A stretch of DNA of 64,000 bases from Bacteroidales bacterium (lineage in GTDB: Bacteria; Bacteroidota; Bacteroidia; Bacteroidales; F082): the NCBI GenBank assembly GCA_021647205.1, contig JAKIVD010000002.1:1-64000 (forward strand), read 5' to 3'. Positions 1-9,500 of the stretch are shown piece after piece. A model generated the notes under the pieces. It saw nothing but the letters and a program-made list of their open reading frames with translations, had not been told where the DNA came from and did not search any database. Both the position numbers and the translations under genes were made by a program. Within the stretch, counting starts at the first letter, position 1, and each line of letters starts with the position of its first letter.

Positions 1-84
1 GCTTCTTACGAATCGGGTGTTTATGTAATACGCATCGATACCGAAGAGGGTATTGTTACCAAGCGCGTGGTCATTACTGACTAA
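1..84 (+). CDS. C-terminal end of a T9SS-sorted protein (partial)
   Basis: Only the last 27 codons are in the window, read in frame from base 1 to the TAA at 82-84. The peptide contains SGVYVIRI followed by a short loop and TKRVVITD. This is the usual end of a type A C-terminal sorting domain of the type IX secretion system (glycine-x-tyrosine strand, then a K-R/K-[VI] strand ending near the stop). The sorting domain sends cargo across the outer membrane for surface attachment or release. What the rest of the protein does cannot be seen. A strong terminator follows 33 bp downstream, so this gene ends its transcription unit. Confidence 0.75.
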   Translation, partial: ASYESGVYVIRIDTEEGIVTKRVVITD

Positions 85-116
85 GCACGGCGGACAATAA
101 CCGACCTGTACAAAAA

Positions 117-143
117 GGGCAGCCATACGGCTGCCCTTTTTTT
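117..143 (+). terminator. Rho-independent terminator
   Basis: A perfect 8-bp stem (117-124 with 129-136, gggcagcc/ggctgccc) with a 4-base loop is followed by seven T at 137-143. It ends the transcript of the preceding T9SS gene and separates it from the ABC-F gene. Confidence 0.9.
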
Positions 144-158
144 GTGTGTGCGATTGTT

Positions 159-166
159 TATTTTTG
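159..166 (+). promoter_or_regulatory. Bacteroidota -7 box for the ABC-F gene
   Basis: TATTTTTG matches TAnnTTTG. It lies just behind the terminator and 17 bp before the GTG at 184, so the start of the downstream gene must lie downstream of about 172. No good -33 TTTG is found at the expected 19-21 bp spacing. Confidence 0.5.
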
Positions 167-183
167 CGGACAAAAGAACATCG

Positions 184-2115
184 GTGATATCGGTCAATAA
201 TATTAAAAAAGAATTTGGTGGTTCGGTACTGTTTAGCGGGATTACCTTTTCATTAAACAAACGTGAGCGTGTCGGACTTGCAGGTAAAAACGGGACAGGC
301 AAAACAACGCTGCTGCGCATTATTTCAGGACAGGTAGAACAGGATGGCGGAGAAGTAATTCTATCGGATGGCGACCGCCTGGGATACCTTCCCCAGGAAA
401 TGAAAATAAAAAGTGACAGATCTGTTCTGGACGAAGCCCTCAAAGCCTATTATTTTCTGGATGAGTTAAAGGAAAAAGAACAGGAGTTAAACCAGTCATT
501 AATTCATCGCACAGATTACCAAAGTAACTCATACAGTATACTCTTAATTGAACTTGAAAACATCCATCAACAACTAAATCTTTATGAACCGGAAAAACTC
601 AGGGGACTGGCAGAACAAGTGCTGACCGGCCTCGGGTTCAGAAGAACAGATTTTGACAAACCCCTTAAAACGTTCAGCTATGGCTGGCAGATGCGGGTTG
701 AATTAGCAAAATTACTAATGATTAAGCCTGACTTGCTGCTGCTTGATGAACCGACAAACCACCTTGATATTGAGTCTATTCAATGGCTCGAAGATTTTCT
801 GATCGGGTTTCCCGGTTCCTTGATCATTGTTTCTCACGACCGTACACTGCTGGATAATATAACCAACCGCACAATTGAGATCAACAACGGCAGAATGATT
901 GATTACAAAGTTTCCTATTCGCAATACATCCAATTACGCGAGGAGCGGATTCTGCATCAACAGGCAGCTTTTGCCAACCAGCAGAAACAAATCCGTGAGA
1001 TAGAACAGTTTATAGAGCGCTTCAGGTACAAAGCAACAAAAGCGAGACAGGTACAATCAAGAATCAAACAAATGGAAAAGATGGACAGGGTCGCTGTTGA
1101 TGATCTTGACAAGGCGCTCATCCGTTTCTCCTTCCCGCCTGCCCCACACAGCGGGAAAGTTACCGTCGAGGGTGAAAATATCAAAAAAAAATATGGTGAA
1201 AAGCTGGTTTTCGGGCAAATTAACATTCAAATATTAAGGGGTGAAAAAGTGGCTTTTGTTGGGCGAAACGGCGAAGGGAAAACAACCCTGGCAAAAATTA
1301 TTGCCGGACAATTGGATTTTCAGGGACAACTAAAAATGGGGCATCAGGTTATCACCGGGTTTTTTGCCCAGGAACAAAAGGAAATGCTCGACCTTGAAAA
1401 AAGCGTTTTTGAAACCCTTGACGATGTGGCCGTCGGGGAAATCCGCACCCGGCTCAAATCCATACTCGGTGCTTTTCTTTTCAGGGGAGAAGATATTGAC
1501 AAAAAAGTCAAAGTGTTGTCAGGTGGGGAAAAATCACGCTTGTCGCTGGCAAAATTACTACTGCAGCCAACCAACTTTTTAATCCTTGATGAACCAACCA
1601 ACCACCTCGACATTTTATCAAAAGACATATTGAAAAATGCCCTGCTTCAATACGATGGCACACTCATCATCGTTTCTCATGACCGTGATTTTTTACAGGG
1701 CCTCACCAGCAAGGTTTTCGAATTCAGGGACGGGAAGGTAAATGAACATCTCGGCGATGTGTTTGAATACCTCGAGAAAAGAAGACTGGCCAATTTAAAG
1801 GAACTCGAAATCAAAGAAAGTGAAGGCAACAAAGTTGGTGACAATATTTCTGCGAATAAGGCGAAGTGGGAGCAGAAAAAAATTCAGGAAAAAGAAAAGC
1901 GGAAATTAATGAACGACATTCAGAAAGCAGAAGCTTTAATTACCCGCCTTGAAGGTGAAATTGAAGAACTCAACAAACGCCTGGCCAAGCCGGAAAAATT
2001 TGCCGACGAAATTAAATCGGGGGGCATTTACAAAGAACACGACCGTTTGAGTTCCTATCTGTCGAAAACTTTCAGTGAATGGGAAACACTTCAACTGAAA
2101 CTGGAAGCATATTAA
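184..2115 (+). CDS. ABC-F family ATPase (Uup/EttA-like)
   Basis: A soluble protein of two tandem ABC ATPase domains with no membrane segments, typical of ABC-F proteins that act on the ribosome. The first domain has Walker A GKNGTGKTT, an unusual signature FSYGWQMR in place of LSGGQ, and Walker B LLLLDEPTNHLD. The second has GRNGEGKTT, LSGGEKSR and LILDEPTNHLD. A charged linker separates them and a lysine/glutamate-rich coiled coil of about 90 residues ends the protein, as in Uup. The frame is open back to a TTG at 142, but that lies in the T-tract of the terminator. GTG 184, giving VISVNNIKKEFGG, fits the promoter at 159-166 and the family's usual N-terminus. The exact role (translation factor or target protection) is not decided by sequence. 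Confidence 0.9.
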   Translation: MISVNNIKKEFGGSVLFSGITFSLNKRERVGLAGKNGTGKTTLLRIISGQVEQDGGEVILSDGDRLGYLPQEMKIKSDRSVLDEALKAYYFLDELKEKEQELNQSLIHRTDYQSNSYSILLIELENIHQQLNLYEPEKLRGLAEQVLTGLGFRRTDFDKPLKTFSYGWQMRVELAKLLMIKPDLLLLDEPTNHLDIESIQWLEDFLIGFPGSLIIVSHDRTLLDNITNRTIEINNGRMIDYKVSYSQYIQLREERILHQQAAFANQQKQIREIEQFIERFRYKATKARQVQSRIKQMEKMDRVAVDDLDKALIRFSFPPAPHSGKVTVEGENIKKKYGEKLVFGQINIQILRGEKVAFVGRNGEGKTTLAKIIAGQLDFQGQLKMGHQVITGFFAQEQKEMLDLEKSVFETLDDVAVGEIRTRLKSILGAFLFRGEDIDKKVKVLSGGEKSRLSLAKLLLQPTNFLILDEPTNHLDILSKDILKNALLQYDGTLIIVSHDRDFLQGLTSKVFEFRDGKVNEHLGDVFEYLEKRRLANLKELEIKESEGNKVGDNISANKAKWEQKKIQEKEKRKLMNDIQKAEALITRLEGEIEELNKRLAKPEKFADEIKSGGIYKEHDRLSSYLSKTFSEWETLQLKLEAY

Positions 2116-2224
2116 AATGGCCGATGTGCCTGGGGTGTAAACAATATCCGGGGATTTCGTCTGCCCGGAGAGGGGAATTCAAAATTTAAATCCTTTTTAC
2201 CGTTTCGCCAAAACGAAAACATCT

Positions 2225-2232
2225 TAATTTTG
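2225..2232 (+). promoter_or_regulatory. Bacteroidota -7 box for mrdA-rodA
   Basis: TAATTTTG matches TAnnTTTG, 59 bp before the mrdA ATG. A weak -33 element (TTTC at 2203-2206) lies 18 bp upstream. Confidence 0.5.
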
Positions 2233-2291
2233 TGGGAAGTGTTCAGAAGCTCCCTTCCCGGGAAAACCTGCCCTAAGATACACATTCTCAG

Positions 2292-4103
2292 ATGTACGTA
2301 AAAGATTATTCTTCCCGGAAAATCGTCATCATCGGAATTTTTGTTCTGGTTGCGCTTGTATTTGTCATCAGGCTCTACTATTTGCAGCTTATTGACAACA
2401 GCTATAAACTTTCGGCCGAAAATATCGTCTTAAGATACGTCACCCAATATCCCGCCCGCGGCCGCGTGGTGGACCGGAATGGTGAATTGCTGGTCTACAA
2501 TGACGCCGCTTATGATTTACTGGTTATTCCAAGACAGGTCCGTGAACCCGATACAGCGCTCCTTTGCAAAATACTCGGAATTGACAGGGCGGAATATGAA
2601 AACCAAATGAACAAAGCCCGGCACTTCTCCTATTACAAACCCTCGGTTTTTGCCAAACAGATATCAAAAGTTGATGCCGGGCTGATTGGCGAAAAACTTT
2701 ACCTGTTTCACGGGTTTTACCTGCAAACACGTACTTTGCGAAAATACCCTTTTCCTGTTGCAGCGCATTTGCTGGGAAGTATTGGCGAAGTCAGCCAAAA
2801 AGAAATTGAAAAAGATGCCTTTTACCATGCCGGCGATTACATCGGAAAATCAGGGATTGAGAAATATTACGAAAAAGAATTGCGGGGCAGAAAAGGAATG
2901 AAAGTTCTTGCCGTTGATGTGCACAACCGCGAAAAGGGAAGCTACAGGGATGGCAAATACGACACGCTTTCTGTTGCGGGCAAAGATATTGTTATCGGCC
3001 TTGATGCCGGGCTGCAATACTATGGCGAACAACTCATGCAAAACAAAAAGGGCAGCATTGTTGCCATCGACCCCGCCACGGGAGAAATCCTTGCCATGGT
3101 CAGCAGCCCTTGTTTCGACCCCAATATGCTCGTGGGACGGAAGCGGTCGGAAAACTACAAGGCCCTGCGCAACGACAGCCTGAAGCCATTATTGAACCGT
3201 GCCATTTCGGGAACTTATCCGCCCGGTTCCACATTTAAAATGATCAACGCCCTGATTGCCTTGCAGGAAAAGGCCATCCGCGCAGAAACGGAATTCAGTT
3301 GCAAAGGCCCGCTTTCGACGCCTATCCGCTGTACACACAACCACAAAAGCCCGCTTGACCTTGAAGAAGCCATCACGCAATCGTGCAACCCTTATTTCTG
3401 GAATACCTTTAAAAGCACTTTGAACAAGACCGGCAATACCAAGCAGGGTTACGAGGATTGGTACAATGATGTCGTCAGCCTTGGCTTTGGCCATAAATTC
3501 AATACCGACATCCCTTATGAGGTAAGTGGGAACATCCCGACCAAAGCTTATTTCGACAAATTGTACAGGGGAAGCTGGAATGCGTTGACGGTAAGGTCGC
3601 TGAGCATCGGACAGGGTGAAATACTGGTTACGCCCATTCAACTGGCCAATCTTGTGGCGATTATTGCCAACAAAGGCTACTACTATCCGCCTCACCTGCT
3701 GCGCAGGATGGAGGGGTCTGACAGTATTTCACCGAAATTCACAACGAAAAAAAATACAGCCATCTCGCCCGGATATTTTGATATTGTCCGTAAATCGATG
3801 ATGGAAGTTTTTGAAGGTGAGCACGGAACGGCACGGTGGTATAAAATGGACAGCATTCAACAGTGCGGTAAAACCGGAACGGTGCAAAACCCGCACGGGG
3901 ATGACCATTCACTGTTTATCGCATTTGCCCCAATGGACAATCCGAGAATTGCCATTACGGTGATTGTTGAAAATGCAGGTTTTGGCTCAAGCTGGGCGGC
4001 ACCCATCGCCAGCCTGATGATGGAAAAATACCTGACCGGGAAGACAAAAAGGAAAAGCATTGAGCAACGCATGTTTGAAAAAGATTTGATTCACGACAAG
4101 TGA
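2292..4103 (+). CDS. mrdA: Penicillin-binding protein 2 (peptidoglycan transpeptidase)
   Basis: Elongation-specific class B penicillin-binding protein that crosslinks peptidoglycan with RodA. One N-terminal membrane anchor (about residues 9-29) is followed by the pedestal domain (RGRVVDRNGELL near residue 55) and the transpeptidase domain. All three catalytic motifs are visible: S313-T-F-K316, S364-C-N366 and K527-T-G-T530. At 603 residues it has normal length. The ATG at 2292 directly precedes the anchor. rodA follows after 60 bp. In many Bacteroidota mreB-mreC-mreD precede mrdA, but here an ABC-F gene does, so the mre genes must be elsewhere or the order is broken. Confidence 0.96.
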   Translation: MYVKDYSSRKIVIIGIFVLVALVFVIRLYYLQLIDNSYKLSAENIVLRYVTQYPARGRVVDRNGELLVYNDAAYDLLVIPRQVREPDTALLCKILGIDRAEYENQMNKARHFSYYKPSVFAKQISKVDAGLIGEKLYLFHGFYLQTRTLRKYPFPVAAHLLGSIGEVSQKEIEKDAFYHAGDYIGKSGIEKYYEKELRGRKGMKVLAVDVHNREKGSYRDGKYDTLSVAGKDIVIGLDAGLQYYGEQLMQNKKGSIVAIDPATGEILAMVSSPCFDPNMLVGRKRSENYKALRNDSLKPLLNRAISGTYPPGSTFKMINALIALQEKAIRAETEFSCKGPLSTPIRCTHNHKSPLDLEEAITQSCNPYFWNTFKSTLNKTGNTKQGYEDWYNDVVSLGFGHKFNTDIPYEVSGNIPTKAYFDKLYRGSWNALTVRSLSIGQGEILVTPIQLANLVAIIANKGYYYPPHLLRRMEGSDSISPKFTTKKNTAISPGYFDIVRKSMMEVFEGEHGTARWYKMDSIQQCGKTGTVQNPHGDDHSLFIAFAPMDNPRIAITVIVENAGFGSSWAAPIASLMMEKYLTGKTKRKSIEQRMFEKDLIHDK

Positions 4104-4163
4104 GAGAAGGTCAGAGGCCGGCTGTACACAATAAACAGAATAAAAATGGTTAAACAATAGATT

Positions 4164-5420
4164 TTGAGAAGACAAAACACCATAGCGAACATGGACTGGC
4201 TCACGGTATTTTTATACCTGCTGCTTGTCTTTTTCGGGTGGCTGAGTATCTTCTCAGCCGCTTCCGACGGGGAAGTGAACAGCATTTTCGACCTTTCGCA
4301 ACGATATGGCAAACAAATATTATGGATTGCCCTGGCACTGGTACTGGCCATCGTCATCCTGATTATTGATGCCAAGTTTTTTTCAGCTTTTTCTTTCGCA
4401 ATTTATATTTCCATTCTCCTGCTGCTTGTTGCCGTTTTGCTTTTTGGCAAAACAGTGGCCGGTTCAAAATCGTGGATTGAAATAGGAAACATCAGCATTC
4501 AGCCGGCTGAGTTTGCCAAATTTGCCACCGCCCTCGCCCTTGCCAAATACTTGAATGCCATCAATATTAACATGGACAGCCTAAAGACCAAACTGGTTTC
4601 TGTAACGATTATCACTATTCCGGCCATCCTGATTTTATTGCAGAATGATACGGGTTCGGCCCTGGTTTATGCAACTTTTGTACTGGTACTTTACCGTGAA
4701 GGAATTTCGGGGGCTTTCATTCTTATGGGCATACTCGCTGCTTTCTTGTTTATCCTGGCACTGTTATTTGGAGAATTATGGGTAGCGGCCGGGCTGCTAT
4801 TTGTTGTTGCACTCCTGCTTTCGGTATTCAAAAGAATGCGGAAGCATTATAAAGTTATACTGACTGCGCTTTCCGTTTCCATTGTATTTGTTTTTAGTGT
4901 CAATTACGCTTACGAAAATGTACTGGCATCACACCAGAAAAAGCGCATTAACGTGATGTTGGGCATCGAAAAGGACCCGCACGGTGCAGGTTACAATGTC
5001 AACCAGTCGAAAATAGCGATTGGTTCGGGTGGGTTGAGCGGAAAAGGCTTCAGGAAAGGGATGCTCACGCGTTACCAGTTTGTCCCTGAACAAACGACCG
5101 ATTTCATTTTTTGCACTGTTGGTGAAGAGTGGGGGTTTGCCGGAACAACAACTGTCATTCTTTTGTTTGTATTCTTGTTTATCCGCCTGGTTTTTCTTGC
5201 CGAACGGCAGAAATCGCATTTTAGCAGGATTTACGGGTACGGAGTGGCTTCGATATTCTTTTTTCACTTTGCCGTCAACATCGGGATGACCATCGGGCTG
5301 GCCCCCGTTGTCGGAATACCGCTTCCCTTTTTCAGTTACGGCGGTTCGTCTCTTTGGGCGTTCACCATACTGCTGTTTATTTTTATCAAACAGGATGCCA
5401 ACAGGCTGAACCTGTTGTAG
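4164..5420 (+). CDS. rodA: RodA, SEDS peptidoglycan glycosyltransferase
   Basis: Polytopic SEDS-family protein of about ten membrane segments that polymerises lipid II during elongation, partner of the PBP2 encoded just upstream. Family features are a conserved GSKSWI segment near residue 104, the long loop around KRINVMLGIEKDPHGAGYNVNQS, and the C-terminal GIPLPFFSYGGSS. The TTG at 4164 was chosen because RRQNTIANMDW resembles the start of other Bacteroidota RodA proteins. The first ATG is at 4191, nine codons later, and remains possible. It is probably cotranscribed with mrdA. The convergent lspA stop is 21 bp away. Confidence 0.95.
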   Translation: MRRQNTIANMDWLTVFLYLLLVFFGWLSIFSAASDGEVNSIFDLSQRYGKQILWIALALVLAIVILIIDAKFFSAFSFAIYISILLLLVAVLLFGKTVAGSKSWIEIGNISIQPAEFAKFATALALAKYLNAININMDSLKTKLVSVTIITIPAILILLQNDTGSALVYATFVLVLYREGISGAFILMGILAAFLFILALLFGELWVAAGLLFVVALLLSVFKRMRKHYKVILTALSVSIVFVFSVNYAYENVLASHQKKRINVMLGIEKDPHGAGYNVNQSKIAIGSGGLSGKGFRKGMLTRYQFVPEQTTDFIFCTVGEEWGFAGTTTVILLFVFLFIRLVFLAERQKSHFSRIYGYGVASIFFFHFAVNIGMTIGLAPVVGIPLPFFSYGGSSLWAFTILLFIFIKQDANRLNLL

Positions 5421-5441
5421 GCATGCCCCTGAATACTGTTT

Positions 5442-6056
5442 TTAATATTTCAAATGCTTCCGCTCAAAAAGCAGCAACCAGAAAACCCCAACGGTAATGG
5501 CAGAGTCGGCGATGTTAAAAATAGGACGAAAGAAAATAAACCTTTGGTCGCCGCTGAAAATAAAATCGGGCAGCCAGCCGGGCATTTCCGAACGCTGAAT
5601 TTCAATCAGCGGAAAATAAAGCATATCCACCACACGGCCATGTAAAAAACTGGCGTAACCTTCTCCCTGCGTGGCAACCTCGGCCACGGTATGATAGCTG
5701 CTTTGTGTAAACAGTATTCCATAAAATGCACTGTCGATAATATTGCCGACAGCACCTGCAAATATGAGCGAAATACTCAGGACCAGTCCAAAAGAAACTT
5801 TTTTCCTTGTGAGCAGAAACAGATAAATACCAATGGCAAAGACTGCGAGAATCCTGAAAATGCTGAGTGAAAGCTTTCCCCATTCGCCACCAAACTGCAT
5901 GCCAAATGCCATGCCGTAGTTTTCGGTAAAATAGAGGTTGAACCAGTTGCCCAATACAGGAATTTCCTCCCCCAGGGTCATGTTGAGCTTAATCCATATT
6001 TTCAGGGCCTGGTCAAGGACCAGTACCAGAAAGATTATCAAAAACGCTTTTTTCAA
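5442..6056 (-). CDS. lspA: Lipoprotein signal peptidase (signal peptidase II)
   Basis: Inner-membrane aspartyl protease that removes signal peptides from prolipoproteins. Four hydrophobic segments are visible. The catalytic aspartates fall in GNIIDS (D108) and FNIADS (D184). The usual arginine after the first aspartate (GNxxDR) is serine here. At 204 residues it is longer than the E. coli enzyme because of an extra periplasmic stretch of about 40 residues between the aspartates (roughly 115-170), common in this phylum. It starts 17 bp after the DksA-like gene and ends the ileS operon. The same organism encodes lipoproteins, for example at 26107-28020. Confidence 0.93.
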   Translation of the reverse strand: MKKAFLIIFLVLVLDQALKIWIKLNMTLGEEIPVLGNWFNLYFTENYGMAFGMQFGGEWGKLSLSIFRILAVFAIGIYLFLLTRKKVSFGLVLSISLIFAGAVGNIIDSAFYGILFTQSSYHTVAEVATQGEGYASFLHGRVVDMLYFPLIEIQRSEMPGWLPDFIFSGDQRFIFFRPIFNIADSAITVGVFWLLLFERKHLKY

Positions 6057-6073
6057 GGAGAAATATTTTACGC

Positions 6074-6478
6074 TTAGTTTGAAATCTTTGGGCTGGATTG
6101 TTTCAGCTTGGCATCAATGCTCAATGTGGCATGTGGCACTGCCCTCAGCCTTTCTTTACCAATCAGTTTACCTGTAACGCGGCAGATTCCGTAAGTTTTG
6201 TTATCAATACGCAACAGTGCGTTTTCAAGATTTTTGATAAAACGCGTTTGGCGTGCGGCCAGCCTGCTGTTTTCTTCTTTCGACAAAACCTGTTGCCCCT
6301 CTTCCAGCACCTTAAAGGTTGGGGAGGTGTCGTTTGTGCCGTGTTCGCTATGGTTGGTATAAGCTTCGGTAAGGAGCCTTAAATCTTCACGTGCTTTATC
6401 CAGCTTGTCCATGATGATTTGCCTGAACTCATTGAGCTCTTCATCTGTGTATGCAACTTTCTTTTTTTTCTCTGTCAT
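6074..6478 (-). CDS. DksA/TraR-family protein without a zinc finger
   Basis: A 134-residue DksA/TraR-family protein: an N-terminal helical region (residues 10-90) followed by the former zinc-finger segment YGICRVTGKLIGKERL. Of the four zinc-binding cysteines of DksA only one remains (C99), so it probably binds no zinc in the usual way. In DksA the coiled coil enters the RNA polymerase secondary channel, and a similar role is inferred. The frame is open to 6514, but the ATG at 6478 (MTEKKKKVAYTDEEL) fits the family start. It lies between ileS and lspA, a conserved Bacteroidota arrangement suggesting one transcript. Confidence 0.85.
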   Translation of the reverse strand: MTEKKKKVAYTDEELNEFRQIIMDKLDKAREDLRLLTEAYTNHSEHGTNDTSPTFKVLEEGQQVLSKEENSRLAARQTRFIKNLENALLRIDNKTYGICRVTGKLIGKERLRAVPHATLSIDAKLKQSSPKISN

Positions 6479-6554
6479 GGTCTTTATATTTAATTCGGAT
6501 GGTTGAACAAACATTGTAAATATACAAACTATTTTTCAAATCCGTCAGTTAAAC

Positions 6555-9500
6555 TTATTTATTTTGTTTTTCGGGCTCTTTTTTCAGCTTGAGCCGCACC
6601 TTTGTTCCTTCCTGCAAGTCAAGTTCGGCAAGATTTTCCTGCTGCAACTCTTCAACAAACTCAACGACCGACAGGGTTTCGGAGCCAATATAATCTTTAA
6701 AACTCACAAAAGCTTCGTCGGTAGTGCCGTTCTTTTCAATTTGAAGACTGATGCGGTCGGTAACTTCCAGCCCCATGTCTTTACGCAGGTTCTGGATGCG
6801 GTTCACCAGCTCCCGTGTCAGCCCTTCTGCTTTTAGTTCGGGGGTGAGGTTCAGGTCGAGTGCCACGGTCAGATGATCTTGCGTGGCAACACTCCATCCC
6901 GGAATATCTTCGGTGCCAATTTCAACATCATCTAAACTGAGAGCGATTTCCTCATCATCAATTTTGATGCTGAATTGTTCATCGGCTTCAAACTTTCGGA
7001 TGTCATCCTGGTTAAACTGTGCAACCTTTCCTGCAATTTGCTTCATCAGCTTGCCGTATTTTGGCCCCAGGCTTTTAAAATTCGGTTTGATCTTTTTGAC
7101 CAGGATACCCGATTCATCGGTAATGTATTCCAGTTGCTTTACATTCACCTCCGAAAGAATCAGGTCTTCGACAGCCGAAACAAGTTCACGAAAACGCTCG
7201 TTAAGTACGGGAATCATAATTCTTTGTAAGGGTTGCCGTACCCTCATTTTGCTTTTTTTGCGCAGCGAAAGTACCATCGACGAAATCTTCTGCGCCAGTT
7301 CCATCCTGTCTTCCAGGTCTTTGTTAATCAGCGATGCATCAGCTTTCGGGAAATCTGTCAGGTGAACAGAAATAGCATTCGATCTTTTGCTTACCTTATT
7401 CAGGTCGGTGAAAATCCGGTCAGTGAAGAAAGGGGCAATGGGCGAAGCAAGTTGTGCGACGACTTCCAAACAACGGTAAAGCGTTTGGTAAGCCTCCATT
7501 TTGTCTTTCGAATAACTGCCCTTCCAGAACCTTCTCCGCGACAAACGAACGTACCAATTGCTCAGGTGCTCGTTCACAAAATACTGAATGGCCCGTCCGG
7601 CTTTGGTGGGTTCGTAGTTTGTAAATGCTTCATCCACAACCTTTATCAACGAATTCAATTCGGAAAGAATCCATTGGTCAAGTTCTGTCCTTTCTGTAAC
7701 AGGAACTTCTTCCTCACTGTACGTAAAGCCATCGATATTGGCGTACAGTGCGAAAAAAGCATAAGTGTTGTACAGGGTTCCCAGGAATTTCCTTCTTACC
7801 TCGTCAATTCCGGCCACATCAAAGCGCAGGTTGTCCCAGGGTTGCGAATTGGTAATCATATACCAGCGGGTGGCATCGGGGCCAAATTTGTTGATGGTTT
7901 CAAAGGGGTCAACCGCATTGCCCAGGCGTTTCGACATTTTGTTGCCGGCTTTATCCAGCACCAGTCCGTTGGAAACAACCGTTTTATAAGCAACCGAATC
8001 GAACAACATGGTGGCGATGGCATGCAGGGTAAAAAACCAGCCACGGGTTTGGTCCACCCCTTCGGCGATGAAATTGGCCGGGAAGTTCTTTTCAAAAACT
8101 TCCACATTTTCAAAGGGATAGTGAAACTGGGCGTAAGGCATGGAACCCGAATCGAACCAAACGTCAATCAGTCCGGGTTCGCGGAACATGGCTTGGCCGC
8201 TATCAGAAACCAGTGTAATTTCATCCACAAAAGGCCGGTGAAAATCAAAGGTTTCGTAGTTTTCTTTGCGCATGTTTTCAGGAACAAAACCGGCCATCGG
8301 GTTGTTGTTCATCACCTGGGCGGCAACAGCTTTTTCTACTTCTGTTTTCAGTTCGGCAGCGGAGCCAATTACCTTCAGTTCCTTCCGGTCTTTGGTTACC
8401 CAAATGGGCAACGGCACCCCCCAGAAACGGGAGCGCGACAGGTTCCAGTCCACCAGGTTTTCCAGCCAGTTGCCGAAGCGTCCTTCACCGGTTGACCTGG
8501 GTTTCCAGTTAATGGTTTTGTTCAGCTCGATCATCCGGTCTTTGAGGGCAGTGGTTTTGACAAACCAACTGTCGAGCGGATAGTATAAAATGGGCTTGTC
8601 CGTCCGCCAGCAGTGCGGATAATTGTGCACATGCTTTTCGATGCGGAAGGCTTTGTTTTCCTTTTTCAGTTGTACGGCAAGGTCAATATCTAAAGTGGTT
8701 TCGGCTTTTGCCAGTTCCTCGCTGTAAGCATTTTTAACGAAACGTCCGGCAAAATCACTGTACTTTTCGGTGTTTACCTGTTTGCTGACAAACTCTTCAC
8801 CCAAATCTTCCATCGGGAAAAAGCGCCCTTTCAAATCCACCATGGGCCTGCGCTCGCCGGCTTTGTCGATGAGTATCAGCGGTGCGATGCCCATGACTTT
8901 GGCAACCCGGTCGTCGTCGGCACCAAAAGTGGGGGCGATGTGCACAATTCCGGTTCCGTCTTCGGTGGTTACAAAGTCACCGGGAATCACCTCAAAGGCT
9001 TTGCCCATCGGCTTTATCCAGGGGAAAAGTTGTTCGTAGCTCACACCGGTCAGTTCAAAACCTTTACAATTGCCAATGACTTTAAAAGGTACTTTTTTGT
9101 CGCCGGCTTTGTAATCTTCAAAGGAGAGGTCTGCGTTTTTTTCGTTGAAATAACTGCTCAGGCATTCTTTGGCCAGCACAACGGTAACCGGTTGCCCGGT
9201 ATAAATATTAAAGGTCTTTACTTTTACGTAATCTATTTTATCACCAACAGCCAGTGCGGTGTTTGAAGGCAATGTCCAGGGTGTGGTGGTCCAGGCCAGA
9301 ATGTAGAGGTCATCCTCCACATCATCAAATAATTTGTGGGGTGCTTCGGTGCGGATGACTTTGAACTGGGCAACAACAGTGGTATCGGTCACATCGCGGT
9401 AGCAGCCCGGCTGGTTCAGTTCGTGGGTGCTTAAACCGGTACCGGCAGCCGGCGAATAGGGTTGGATGGAGTATCCTTTGTAGAGCAAATCTTTGTCGAA

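Noticed and set aside
142-183. TTG at 142 as start of the ABC-F gene
   Set aside because: It lies in the T-tract of the preceding terminator and upstream of the -7 box at 159-166.
7233-8495. 420-codon open frame on the plus strand opposite ileS
   Set aside because: It is a mirror frame of a clear isoleucyl-tRNA synthetase gene, has no family resemblance and no start context.
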